Assembly (NCBI RefSeq): GCF_000735365.1
Contig: NZ_JMPL01000004.1
Coordinates: 52,960 to 116,959, forward strand
DNA length: 64,000 nt
Direction of reading: 5' to 3'
From: Kluyvera ascorbata ATCC 33433
GTDB lineage: Bacteria > Pseudomonadota > Gammaproteobacteria > Enterobacterales > Enterobacteriaceae
Shown here: positions 20,066-28,613 of the stretch, piece by piece
How positions within the stretch are numbered: position 1 is the first letter of the stretch
Layout of the letters: each line of letters opens with the position of its first letter
Notes under the pieces: generated by a model
Databases searched by the model: none
What the model saw: only the letters and a program-made list of their open reading frames with translations
What the model was told of the DNA's origin: nothing
Program-made: the position numbers and the translations under genes

Positions 20066-20156
20066 TACCGCCTCTTATCGATTCAAATTGTTGATAATTG
20101 TAGCGGAAAAGTGAGGAAGAAAAACTAATTGCTGCGAGAGGTAGAGGGAGAATTTA

Positions 20157-20242
20157 CCTGATGGCGCTGCGCTTATCCGGCCTACGGTATAATGTAGGCC
20201 AGACAAGGCGTTCACGCCGCCATCCGGCACGCTCGGTGCCGG
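20157..20242. repeat. REP pair and adk terminator
   Basis: Two inverted REP units (20157-20185 and 20194-20228), overlapping a GC stem CCGGCAC/GTGCCGG (20224-20230 and 20236-20242) that lies just after the adk stop in the direction of adk transcription. Confidence 0.85.
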
Positions 20243-20252
20243 AAGGACGAGA

Positions 20253-20930
<678 letters not shown>

Positions 20931-21128
20931 TTAAAAAGCGCTAAAAGATACCACCAGAACGGCACTGGCTCAAGGAAGGTGGGTCGGCTGAAACGGTTAA
21001 TGGTCAGATATTTTACGCACGGTGCGATTTCATGTCCTCATCCCTGCTCTTCTCGTCCAGGGCAGTCCAAACGTCTTCTCGTATTGATTCATCCAGGCCC
21101 TTCGTAGGTATCCGCCTGTTGCGGGTTA

Positions 21129-21174
21129 GTTAGCGGTAACTCAATTTTTAACATTTTTGTTTGTTAGCGCTAAC
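21129..21174. promoter_or_regulatory. Twin LacI-family operators of PTS operon
   Basis: A perfect 12-base palindrome GTTAGCGCTAAC lies at 21163-21174, and a one-mismatch copy GTTAGCGGTAAC at 21129-21140, 34 bp apart (about three helical turns). The central CG and symmetry are typical of LacI/GalR-family operators, related to GntR/IdnR-like boxes. No LacI-family gene is nearby. Confidence 0.7.
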
Positions 21175-21176
21175 TC

Positions 21177-21219
21177 TGCGAGATCGATCACAGTTGTATT
21201 TTATTTGGCTGTTTATAGT
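21177..21219 (+). promoter_or_regulatory. Class II CRP-dependent promoter of PTS operon
   Basis: CRP box TGCGA-N6-TCACA at 21177-21192 (one mismatch to TGTGA) and -10 TATAGT at 21214-21219. With a start near 21226 the CRP centre is at -41.5, the class II geometry, and no good -35 is needed. Confidence 0.75.
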
Positions 21220-21472
21220 TCACCCTATTGAAGCCTCAGGAGAACGCATGCATAGAAACAGATTAACAGCGATGGAATAAACATTATCGATTCAATGAAA
21301 AAACCGGAGATACGCTGCTCTTTTTTGCAGAGTCTTTCTGGTGAGAATCATATTAAACAAATATTCAGCCGCCATTAATAATGTACGGTTAAGTAATTTA
21401 CTGGGCAACGATAAACCAAAGAAAAGTTAGAAATAAAACCAATCAACTCTTATATGATTCGTGGAGTTTATT

Positions 21473-22735
21473 ATGCTTCAGTTTATTATTTACGATGTAC
21501 TAGGAACACCGGCAATTCTGGTCGGGTTATTTTCACTGGCTGGCCTGTTATTGCAAAAAAAATCGATATCAGACGTTATTTCTGGCACACTCAAAACAAT
21601 AATGGGTTTTGTTATTTTAACGGCCGGCGCTGGTATTGTCGCCTATACGTTAACCATCTTTAGCCAGCTATTTGAACATTCGTTTCATATCCAGGGCGTC
21701 GTGCCGAATACCGATGCTATGGCAGCCCTGGCGCAGAAAAATTATGGTACAGCAACGGCCATGATTATGGTTTTAGGGATGCTTTTCAATATCGTCCTTG
21801 CTCGTTTCACGCCATTAAAATACATCTTTCTGACGGGGCATCACACCCTCTACATGGCCGCCATGCTGGCCGTTATTTTATCCGTAGGCGGGTTATCAGG
21901 ATTCTGGGTTGTCGCTATCGGCGCGCTCATTCTGGGGGCGATGATGGTCATTTCCCCGGCCATTTTGCAACCGTTCACCCGTAAAATTACGCATACTGAC
22001 GATCTTGCCCTGGGGCATTTTGGCTCCACCGGTTATTTAGTTTCTGCACTGGTTGGCAAAGTGGTCGGCAAGGGAAGCCCTTCCATTGAAGAAATTAAGG
22101 TACCTCAGTCTCTGAACTTTCTTCGTGACTCCTCGGTATCCATCTCGCTCATCATGATGATTCTTTTCCTGGTGTTAGTGGGCGTGGCGGGTAAACCCTT
22201 TGTCGAGACGACGCTGAGCTCGGGCCAAAACTACATTATCTTTGCCATTATTCAGTCCCTCACCTTTGCTGCTGGTGTTTATATCATCCTGGCAGGCGTA
22301 CGCATGGTCATTGCAGAGATAGTCCCAGCGTTTAAGGGGATTGCGGACAAATTAGTGAAAGACGCGAAACCAGCTCTCGACTGCCCAACCGTCTTCCCGT
22401 TTGCACCTAATGCCGTCATCGTCGGGTTCCTCTCAAGCTTTGTTGCTGGGCTGGTCAGTATGTTCCTCTGCCCACTGTTCGGTTTGAGCGTTATCGTGCC
22501 GGGGCTGGCACCACACTTCTTCTGCGGGGCAACGGCTGGGGTTTACGGCAACATTACCGGTGGGCGTCGCGGCGCCGTTATCGGGGCGTTTGCCCATGGC
22601 CTGCTGATTTCATTCCTCCCTGCCATTCTTTTGCCAATGATGGGTGATATGGGGTTGGACGCCACCACGTTTGGCGACGCGGACTTCGGCGTAGTAGGCA
22701 TTATTCTGGGTCACATCATGGCCATTTTTAACTAA
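21473..22735 (+). CDS. PTS EIIC of the ascorbate (UlaA/SgaT) type
   Basis: 420 residues from the ATG at 21473, seven bases after SD GTGGAG (the GTG at 21461 is this SD). Ten or more hydrophobic segments. NAVIVGFLSSFVAGLVSMF and GLAPHFFCGATAGVYGNITG are characteristic of UlaA-type permeases of the ascorbate-galactitol superfamily. No UlaB- or UlaC-type EIIB/EIIA gene accompanies it; the EIIA and EIIB three genes down are of fructose type. First gene of a five-gene unit with the epimerase 23 bases downstream. Substrate unknown. Confidence 0.85.
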   Translation: MLQFIIYDVLGTPAILVGLFSLAGLLLQKKSISDVISGTLKTIMGFVILTAGAGIVAYTLTIFSQLFEHSFHIQGVVPNTDAMAALAQKNYGTATAMIMVLGMLFNIVLARFTPLKYIFLTGHHTLYMAAMLAVILSVGGLSGFWVVAIGALILGAMMVISPAILQPFTRKITHTDDLALGHFGSTGYLVSALVGKVVGKGSPSIEEIKVPQSLNFLRDSSVSISLIMMILFLVLVGVAGKPFVETTLSSGQNYIIFAIIQSLTFAAGVYIILAGVRMVIAEIVPAFKGIADKLVKDAKPALDCPTVFPFAPNAVIVGFLSSFVAGLVSMFLCPLFGLSVIVPGLAPHFFCGATAGVYGNITGGRRGAVIGAFAHGLLISFLPAILLPMMGDMGLDATTFGDADFGVVGIILGHIMAIFN

Positions 22736-22758
22736 CTATTTTGTATCGGAGGTGGTTT

Positions 22759-23439
22759 ATGGGCGCTAAATTTTCACCCTCATTGATGTGTATGGATTTG
22801 ACGCTGTTCAAAGAGCAAATCACGGCAATGAACAGCAAGGCGGATTTTTATCATGTTGATATTATGGATGGAAACTACGTCCGCAATATCACGCTCTCGC
22901 CTTTTTTCATTGAGAACCTGAAAAAAATCACCACGGTTCCTATCGACGTTCATCTGATGGTGAACCATCCGGAGGATATCATTCCCATGTGCCTCGATGC
23001 CGGAGCCGACATTATTAGCTTCCATCCAGAAACGGCTAATAACAAAATTTTCCGTCTGCTTAACCAGATCAAAGATGCGGGTAAAAGATGCGGCGTGGTC
23101 CTTAACCCGGCAACACCGGCGGAGAGCATTGCAGAATATGCGCATTTACTGGATAAAGTGACCGTCATGTCGGTTGACCCGGGTTATGCTGGCCAAAAAT
23201 TTATACCGGAGTCGCTTAACAAAATAAAAAAACTCATCAATATGCGTGAAAAGCACGGTTACCACTACCTGACCGAAATTGATGGTTCATGTAATGAGAA
23301 AACGTTTGGGCAAATTGCTGAATCTGGTGTCGACGTGTTTATCGTTGGTACATCGGGCCTATTTTCTTTACACGCGGATGTCAGCCAGGCATGGGATAAG
23401 ATGATCGATATTTTCTATCGGGAAACGGTTACCGCATAA
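22759..23439 (+). CDS. Ribulose-phosphate/allulose-6-phosphate 3-epimerase-like enzyme
   Basis: 226 residues from the ATG at 22759 behind a strong SD (GGAGGTG). TIM-barrel epimerase motifs: SPSLMCMDL, FYHVDIMDGNY, VHLMVNHPED, VMSVDPGYAGQKFIPE, LTEIDGSCNEKTF. SPSLMCMDL and the VDGSCN-type end are closer to E. coli AlsE (allulose-6-phosphate 3-epimerase) than to Rpe. It probably epimerises a ketose phosphate delivered by one of the flanking PTS permeases to a glycolytic or pentose-phosphate intermediate. Confidence 0.85.
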   Translation: MGAKFSPSLMCMDLTLFKEQITAMNSKADFYHVDIMDGNYVRNITLSPFFIENLKKITTVPIDVHLMVNHPEDIIPMCLDAGADIISFHPETANNKIFRLLNQIKDAGKRCGVVLNPATPAESIAEYAHLLDKVTVMSVDPGYAGQKFIPESLNKIKKLINMREKHGYHYLTEIDGSCNEKTFGQIAESGVDVFIVGTSGLFSLHADVSQAWDKMIDIFYRETVTA

Positions 23440-23498
23440 CGCTTTAATTATAGATATAAGCGTTATTTCAATTTCTCAAATGCAGATTATTTAAATCT

Positions 23499-23544
23499 AA
23501 TAACAGAGCGATTACGCCATAACTGAGGTGTGTACTCTGTTATT
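23499..23544. promoter_or_regulatory. Inverted repeat inside PTS operon
   Basis: Perfect 10-base arms AATAACAGAG (23499-23508) and CTCTGTTATT (23535-23544) with a 26-base centre, in the 130-base gap before the EIIA gene. It may be an mRNA hairpin that sets differential expression or a second operator. Confidence 0.55.
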
Positions 23545-23576
23545 CAAATTTCATGCTCTGATAACGAAGGTAAATG

Positions 23577-24041
23577 ATGGACATCTCAACTGTACTTAAT
23601 GTTAAAAACATCAAATTAAATATGACGGCGAAAACCAAAGAAGAAGCCGTTGAAGAATTAACGGATTTATTGGTTCAAGATGGTGCCATTACTCATAAAG
23701 ATGATTTTCTTCGCGACGTCTGGCTTCGTGAGGCACAGGGCTCCACTGGGTTTGAAAACCATATTGCGATCCCACATGGCAAGTCTTCGGGCGTAGCCCA
23801 TACCGCCCTGGCCATTGGCCGCACCCAGCACGGGATCCCTTGGGAAACCATGGATGACAGCGACGTGCGCTGCGTGATTTTATTCGCGGTGACCCTGGTG
23901 GATCAAAATGCCACCCATATCCGCTTACTCTCTCAAGTTTCGGGTTCACTGGCGGATGAAGATATCGTCGCACAATTGCTGAAGGTTAACGATCCTCAAA
24001 AAGTCATCGATATTTTCAATGCTGAAGGCATTGACGCTTAA
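23577..24041 (+). CDS. PTS EIIA, fructose family
   Basis: 154 residues from the second of two adjacent ATGs (better spaced from GAAGG). The phosphoryl-accepting His67 is in NHIAIPHGKS, the PTS_EIIA_2 signature. Receives phosphate from HPr and passes it to the EIIB two genes away. Stand-alone EIIA, not fused as in FruB. Confidence 0.9.
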   Translation: MDISTVLNVKNIKLNMTAKTKEEAVEELTDLLVQDGAITHKDDFLRDVWLREAQGSTGFENHIAIPHGKSSGVAHTALAIGRTQHGIPWETMDDSDVRCVILFAVTLVDQNATHIRLLSQVSGSLADEDIVAQLLKVNDPQKVIDIFNAEGIDA

Positions 24042-24110
24042 TTAACGTTAGTCATTACCCTTGCCGTTTACGGCAAATTTGTTGCGATTAAAACACTATG
24101 GAGAAGAACC

Positions 24111-24422
24111 ATGAATATTGTTGGGGTTACTGCCTGCACCGTCGGTATTGCACATACTTATATTGCTCAGAAGAAAATTGAAATCGCCGCTAAAAAAGCG
24201 GGGCATAATGTCAAAATTGAAACGCAGGGTACGATTGGTATCGAAAACGCATTAACCGATGCTGAGATTGCGCAGGCCGATATTGTTCTGTTAGCCGCCG
24301 ATGTGAAAGTGTCGGGAGAAGAACGCTTTGCCGGCAAAAGAGTTGTTAAAGTCGCCACAGAAACGGCAGTGAAATCGCCAAACAAACTTATCGAAAAGCT
24401 CAGTGAAATAGTGAATTCATAA
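24111..24422 (+). CDS. PTS EIIB, fructose family
   Basis: 103 residues. Phosphorylated Cys9 in GVTACTVGIAHTYIAQ; fructose-type EIIBs normally have a Pro after the Cys (CPTGIAHT), so the Cys-Thr-Val-Gly-Ile variant is slightly unusual. The order EIIA, EIIB, EIIC is that of FrwABC/FrvABC-like systems. Confidence 0.9.
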   Translation: MNIVGVTACTVGIAHTYIAQKKIEIAAKKAGHNVKIETQGTIGIENALTDAEIAQADIVLLAADVKVSGEERFAGKRVVKVATETAVKSPNKLIEKLSEIVNS

Positions 24423-24465
24423 CATTTCATCTTTGCTCATCCCATATCAATAAAGGGTGTGATTT

Positions 24466-25572
24466 ATGAATATCAAAGAAATCTGGAAAGCAGCGAACCC
24501 GAAAGGCCACCTGCTTACCGCAATCTCGTACCTGATCCCTATTGTCTGCGGTGCTGGCTTTATTATTGCTATCGGTATGGCGCTTGGCGGTACGGTTCAG
24601 GATACGCTAGTCCCAGGACATTTTGATTTATGGCAGGTCCTGGCGACGCTCGGTGCGAAAGCTCTTGGACTGTTGCCTGTCGTTATTGCTATCGGTATTT
24701 CCGGCTCAATCGCTGGCAAACCCGGTATTGCACCTGGTTTTGTCGTCGGTCTGGCGGCGAATGCGATTAGCGCGGGCTTCATCGGCGGTATGATTGGCGG
24801 CTACATTTCGGGATATATTGCGCTCGCCATCATTAAAAACATCAAGGTTCCAGCCTGGGCTCGTGGTTTAATGCCGACATTAATCGTTCCCTTTTTCGCA
24901 TCCATTATCAGCTGCCTGATCATGGTGTATATCATCGGCACGCCTATTGGTATTTTCACCGATGCATTAACATCTTTCCTTAGAAGTATGGGGACGTCAT
25001 CTAACTTAATTTTAGGTGCGGTTATTGGGGCGTTATGTATTGTGGATTTCGGTGGACCGCTCAATAAAACGTGCTTCGCCTTCGTTTTGACGCTTCAGGC
25101 ACAGGGAATCAATGAACCCATTACGGCGCTTCAGTTAGTCAATACCGCAACGCCAATCGGCTTTGGTCTTGCTTATTTCATTGCCAAACTACTACGTAAA
25201 AATATCTATAATGACGAAGAGATCGAAACCTTAAAATCAGCGGTGCCGATGGGCGTCGTGAATATTGTAGAAGGTTCTATCCCTATCGTCATGAACGATA
25301 TTGTTCGCGGCATTGCTGCTGCTGCAATCGGCGGGGCCTGCGGTGGCGCAGTCACTATGGTATATGGCGCTGATGCAACGGTACCGTTCGGTGGGGTATT
25401 GATGATTCCAACCATGTCACATCCGATGGCGGGCGTGATGGCGTTGCTCGTCAATATACTGGTGACGGGGACGATTTATGCTGCGATTAAGAAAGATGTC
25501 CCTCGCGAGGTTATTGCAAATAACGATTGCGAAGAAGAGGATATCGATTTGGATGATATTAAAATAAGTTAA
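24466..25572 (+). CDS. PTS EIIC, fructose family
   Basis: 368 residues, polytopic. Typical start NPKGHLLTAISYLIPIVCGAGFIIAIG, the GFIGGMIGGYISGY segment and DFGGPLNKTCFAF, all conserved in FruA-type IIC domains; the last residues are acidic. Together with the preceding EIIA and EIIB it makes a complete transporter, which leaves the UlaA-type EIIC at the head of the operon without obvious partners. Ends at a GC hairpin shared with htpG. Confidence 0.9.
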   Translation: MNIKEIWKAANPKGHLLTAISYLIPIVCGAGFIIAIGMALGGTVQDTLVPGHFDLWQVLATLGAKALGLLPVVIAIGISGSIAGKPGIAPGFVVGLAANAISAGFIGGMIGGYISGYIALAIIKNIKVPAWARGLMPTLIVPFFASIISCLIMVYIIGTPIGIFTDALTSFLRSMGTSSNLILGAVIGALCIVDFGGPLNKTCFAFVLTLQAQGINEPITALQLVNTATPIGFGLAYFIAKLLRKNIYNDEEIETLKSAVPMGVVNIVEGSIPIVMNDIVRGIAAAAIGGACGGAVTMVYGADATVPFGGVLMIPTMSHPMAGVMALLVNILVTGTIYAAIKKDVPREVIANNDCEEEDIDLDDIKIS

Positions 25573-25588
25573 CTCTAGCGGTAATAGC

Positions 25589-25626
25589 CCCGCCCGCAGC
25601 TTGGGATAACCTCAACTACGGGCGGG
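25589..25626. terminator. Shared terminator of PTS operon and htpG
   Basis: CCCGCCCG (25589-25596) pairs perfectly with CGGGCGGG (25619-25626) between the two convergent stop codons. Confidence 0.65.
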
Positions 25627-25636
25627 TGCATCAGAC

Positions 25637-27511
25637 TTATGACACCAGCAGCTGGTTCATGCGGCGGATAAACTGGTTAGGATCTTCCAGCGTACCGCGC
25701 TCTGCAAACAGCGCCTGGTCAAGCAGCAGCTCAACCCACTCTTTAAACTGCCCTTCATCCTGGGTATCCGCAGTGCGTTTCACCAGCACGTGATCAGGGT
25801 TCAGTTCAAAGATGTATTTCACTTCCGGCGCGGCCTGGCCCGCAGCAGCGAACAGTTTCGCCATCTGGGTGCTCATTTCATCCGCATCAGTCGTCACGAT
25901 GGCCGGAGTGTCGGTCAGACGGTGAGTCAGACGCACTTCTTTCACGCGGTCGCCCAGCAGGGTTTTTACGCGTTCAATGAATGGCGTCAGCGCTTTTTCC
26001 GCTTCTTTCGCGCTCTCGTCCACTTCATCCGCCAGCTTGTCGATAGACTCGTCGGCTTTGGCAACGGACTGGAATGGCTTACCGTCGAATTCGGTCAGGT
26101 AATTCATCATCCACTCATCGATGCGATCGGAAAGCAGCAGCACTTCGATGCCTTTCTTACGCAGCAGCTCGAGGTGCGGGCTGCTCTTCGCCGCAGCATA
26201 GCTGTCGGCGGTGATGTAGTAGATCTTCTCCTGCCCTTCCTTCATGCGGGACACGTAGTCGGCCAGCGACACGGTCTGCTCAGAAGAGTCGGTATGAGTC
26301 GAAGCAAAGCGCAGCAGCTTAGCAATCGCTTCCTGGTTGCCGTTGTCTTCTGCCGGGCCTTCTTTCAGCACCAGACCGAACTGTTTCCAGAAGGTCTGAT
26401 ATTTCTCAGCATCGTCTTTCGCCAGCTTATCCAGCATCTGCAGCACGCGCTTGGTCAGGGCGTTACGCAGGTTACGGGTGACGGTGCTGTCCTGCAGAAT
26501 TTCACGGGAGACGTTCAGCGGCAGATCGTTGGAATCTATCAGGCCGCGCACAAAGCGCAGATAGTTCGGCATGAACTGCTCGGCATCGTCCATGATGAAG
26601 ACGCGCTGCACGTACAGCTTCAGGCCGTGCTTATGATCACGGTTCCACATATCCCACGGCGCCTGCGACGGGATGTACAGCAGGCTGGTGTACTCCTGCT
26701 TACCTTCCACACGGTTGTGGCTCCAGGTCAGCGGGTCGGTAAAGTCGTGGGCGATATGTTTGTAGAACTCTTTGTATTCGTCGTCGTTCAGCTCGGCTTT
26801 GTTACGCGTCCACAGCGCCTGCGCCTTGTTGATCTTCTCCCAGGAAACCACGGTCTCGCCGTCTTTCTCTTCCTGTTTTTCGATCTCTACCGGCAGCGCG
26901 ATATGGTCGGAATATTTGCTGATAACGGAACGCACGCGCCAGTCGTCGAGGAACTCGCTTTCGTCTTCACGCAGGTGCAGGGTAATTTCGGTACCGCGGT
27001 CTTCTTTGGTGATGTCCGCTACGGTGTATTCACCTTCACCGGCAGATTCCCAGAACACGCCGTTTTCCGGCTTGTCGCCCGCCGCACGGGTGCGCACGGT
27101 GACTTTATCCGCGACGATAAACGCCGAGTAGAAACCGACGCCGAACTGGCCGATAAGCTGGCTGTCTTTCGCCTGGTCAGAGCCCATGGACTCGAGGAAA
27201 GCTTTGGTGCCGGATTTCGCGATAGTCCCCAGGTGGTCAATCACTTCGTCACGGTTCATGCCCACGCCGTTATCGGCAATGGTCAACGTACGCTTATCTT
27301 TATCGAAGGAGACGCGCACGCGCAGTTCACCGTCACCCTCATACAGATCCGGGTTAGACAGCGCGCGGAAACGCAGCTTGTCGGCGGCATCTGAAGCGTT
27401 AGAGATAAGCTCACGCAGGAAGATTTCTTTATTGGAATACAGAGAATGGATCATCAGATGCAGAAGCTGTTTAACTTCTGACTGGAAGCCACGGGTTTCT
27501 TGTCCTTTCAT
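25637..27511 (-). CDS. htpG: Hsp90-family chaperone HtpG
   Basis: 624 residues from the ATG at 27509-27511 (an upstream in-frame ATG adds five residues not found in E. coli). GHKL ATPase domain with the metal-binding Asn ([13 protein letters not shown]), DNGVGM and GTIAKSGT, and [11 protein letters not shown]; middle domain with NVSREILQ; C-terminal dimerisation helices. ATP-dependent cytosolic chaperone. Transcribed from a sigma-32 promoter at 27561-27589. Confidence 0.98.
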   Translation of the reverse strand: MKGQETRGFQSEVKQLLHLMIHSLYSNKEIFLRELISNASDAADKLRFRALSNPDLYEGDGELRVRVSFDKDKRTLTIADNGVGMNRDEVIDHLGTIAKSGTKAFLESMGSDQAKDSQLIGQFGVGFYSAFIVADKVTVRTRAAGDKPENGVFWESAGEGEYTVADITKEDRGTEITLHLREDESEFLDDWRVRSVISKYSDHIALPVEIEKQEEKDGETVVSWEKINKAQALWTRNKAELNDDEYKEFYKHIAHDFTDPLTWSHNRVEGKQEYTSLLYIPSQAPWDMWNRDHKHGLKLYVQRVFIMDDAEQFMPNYLRFVRGLIDSNDLPLNVSREILQDSTVTRNLRNALTKRVLQMLDKLAKDDAEKYQTFWKQFGLVLKEGPAEDNGNQEAIAKLLRFASTHTDSSEQTVSLADYVSRMKEGQEKIYYITADSYAAAKSSPHLELLRKKGIEVLLLSDRIDEWMMNYLTEFDGKPFQSVAKADESIDKLADEVDESAKEAEKALTPFIERVKTLLGDRVKEVRLTHRLTDTPAIVTTDADEMSTQMAKLFAAAGQAAPEVKYIFELNPDHVLVKRTADTQDEGQFKEWVELLLDQALFAERGTLEDPNQFIRRMNQLLVS

Positions 27512-27560
27512 TGCAAAATACCTCAATGCTGATTACAAGGTAAAAAAAGCGATGAGAGGA

Positions 27561-27589
27561 AAATGGGGATGGGTGTAGCGGATTTCAAG
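27561..27589 (-). promoter_or_regulatory. Sigma-32 heat-shock promoter of htpG
   Basis: Minus strand: -35 CTTGAAA (27583-27589), 14-bp spacer, -10 CCCCATTT (27561-27568). This matches the sigma-32 consensus CTTGAAA-N(11-16)-CCCCATNT. The -35 begins right where the recR terminator stem ends. Confidence 0.92.
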
Positions 27590-27613
27590 CGAGAGCAGAA
27601 AATCCTGCTCTCG
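27590..27613 (-). terminator. recR operon terminator
   Basis: Perfect 9-bp stem CGAGAGCAG / CTGCTCTCG with a 6-base loop, just after the recR stop. It ends the dnaX-ybaB-recR unit at the edge of the htpG promoter. Confidence 0.8.
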
Positions 27614-27618
27614 ATTGA

Positions 27619-28223
27619 TTAAAAACGAATCTTATGGCGACCGGCCAGCGAGTGCGACAGCGTGGTGCCGTCGACCATTTCCAGCTCACCGCCTACCGGC
27701 ACGCCGTGGGCGATGCGGCTGGCTTCAACGCCATATTGCGCGCAAAGCTCGGCGATATAGTTGGCCGTGGCTTCCCCTTCCACCGTTGGGTTGGTGGCGA
27801 GAATAATTTCCGTGAGCTGCTCCGTTTCCAGACGCTGCTCAAGGCGGTCAAGTCCGATATCGTCCGGGCCGATGCCGTCTAACGGCGACAGGTGCCCCAT
27901 CAGCACGAAGTAGCGGCCGGAGAACTGCCCGGTCTGCTCAATGGCGTAGATGTCCGCAGGACTCTCCACCACGCAGATTTGACCGTTTTCCTGGCGACGC
28001 GGGTTCGAGCAGATGTTGCACACCTCCTGCTCGGTGAAGGTGCGGCAATCGGCACAGTGACCGATTTCCGACATTGCGCGGGTTAAGGCCTGCGCCAGAC
28101 GCATCCCGCCGCTGCGGTCGCGCTGCAGCAGGGTAAACGCCATGCGCTGCGCCGACTTCGGGCCAACGCCCGGCAGACAGCGCAACGCTTCCATCAGCTG
28201 AGTTAACAGCGGACTGGTTTGCA

Positions 28224-28224
<1 letters not shown>
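27619..28224 (-). CDS. recR: Recombination mediator RecR
   Basis: 201 residues as in E. coli. Helix-hairpin-helix ([14 protein letters not shown]), C4 zinc finger ([17 protein letters not shown]) and Toprim domain ([27 protein letters not shown]-like). With RecF and RecO it loads RecA on SSB-coated gaps. Its ATG shares one base with the ybaB stop (TGATG). Confidence 0.97.
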
Positions 28225-28580
<356 letters not shown>

Positions 28581-28613
28581 TTAAACAATAACGACCGTAA
28601 GCAGCGCTTGCGG

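Noticed and set aside
21295-21378. 27-codon frame in the PTS operon leader
   Set aside because: No SD and no recognisable attenuator features; probably chance.
25790-27394. 534-codon open frame antisense to htpG
   Set aside because: Shadow of htpG codon bias on the opposite strand; no SD and no recognisable domain.
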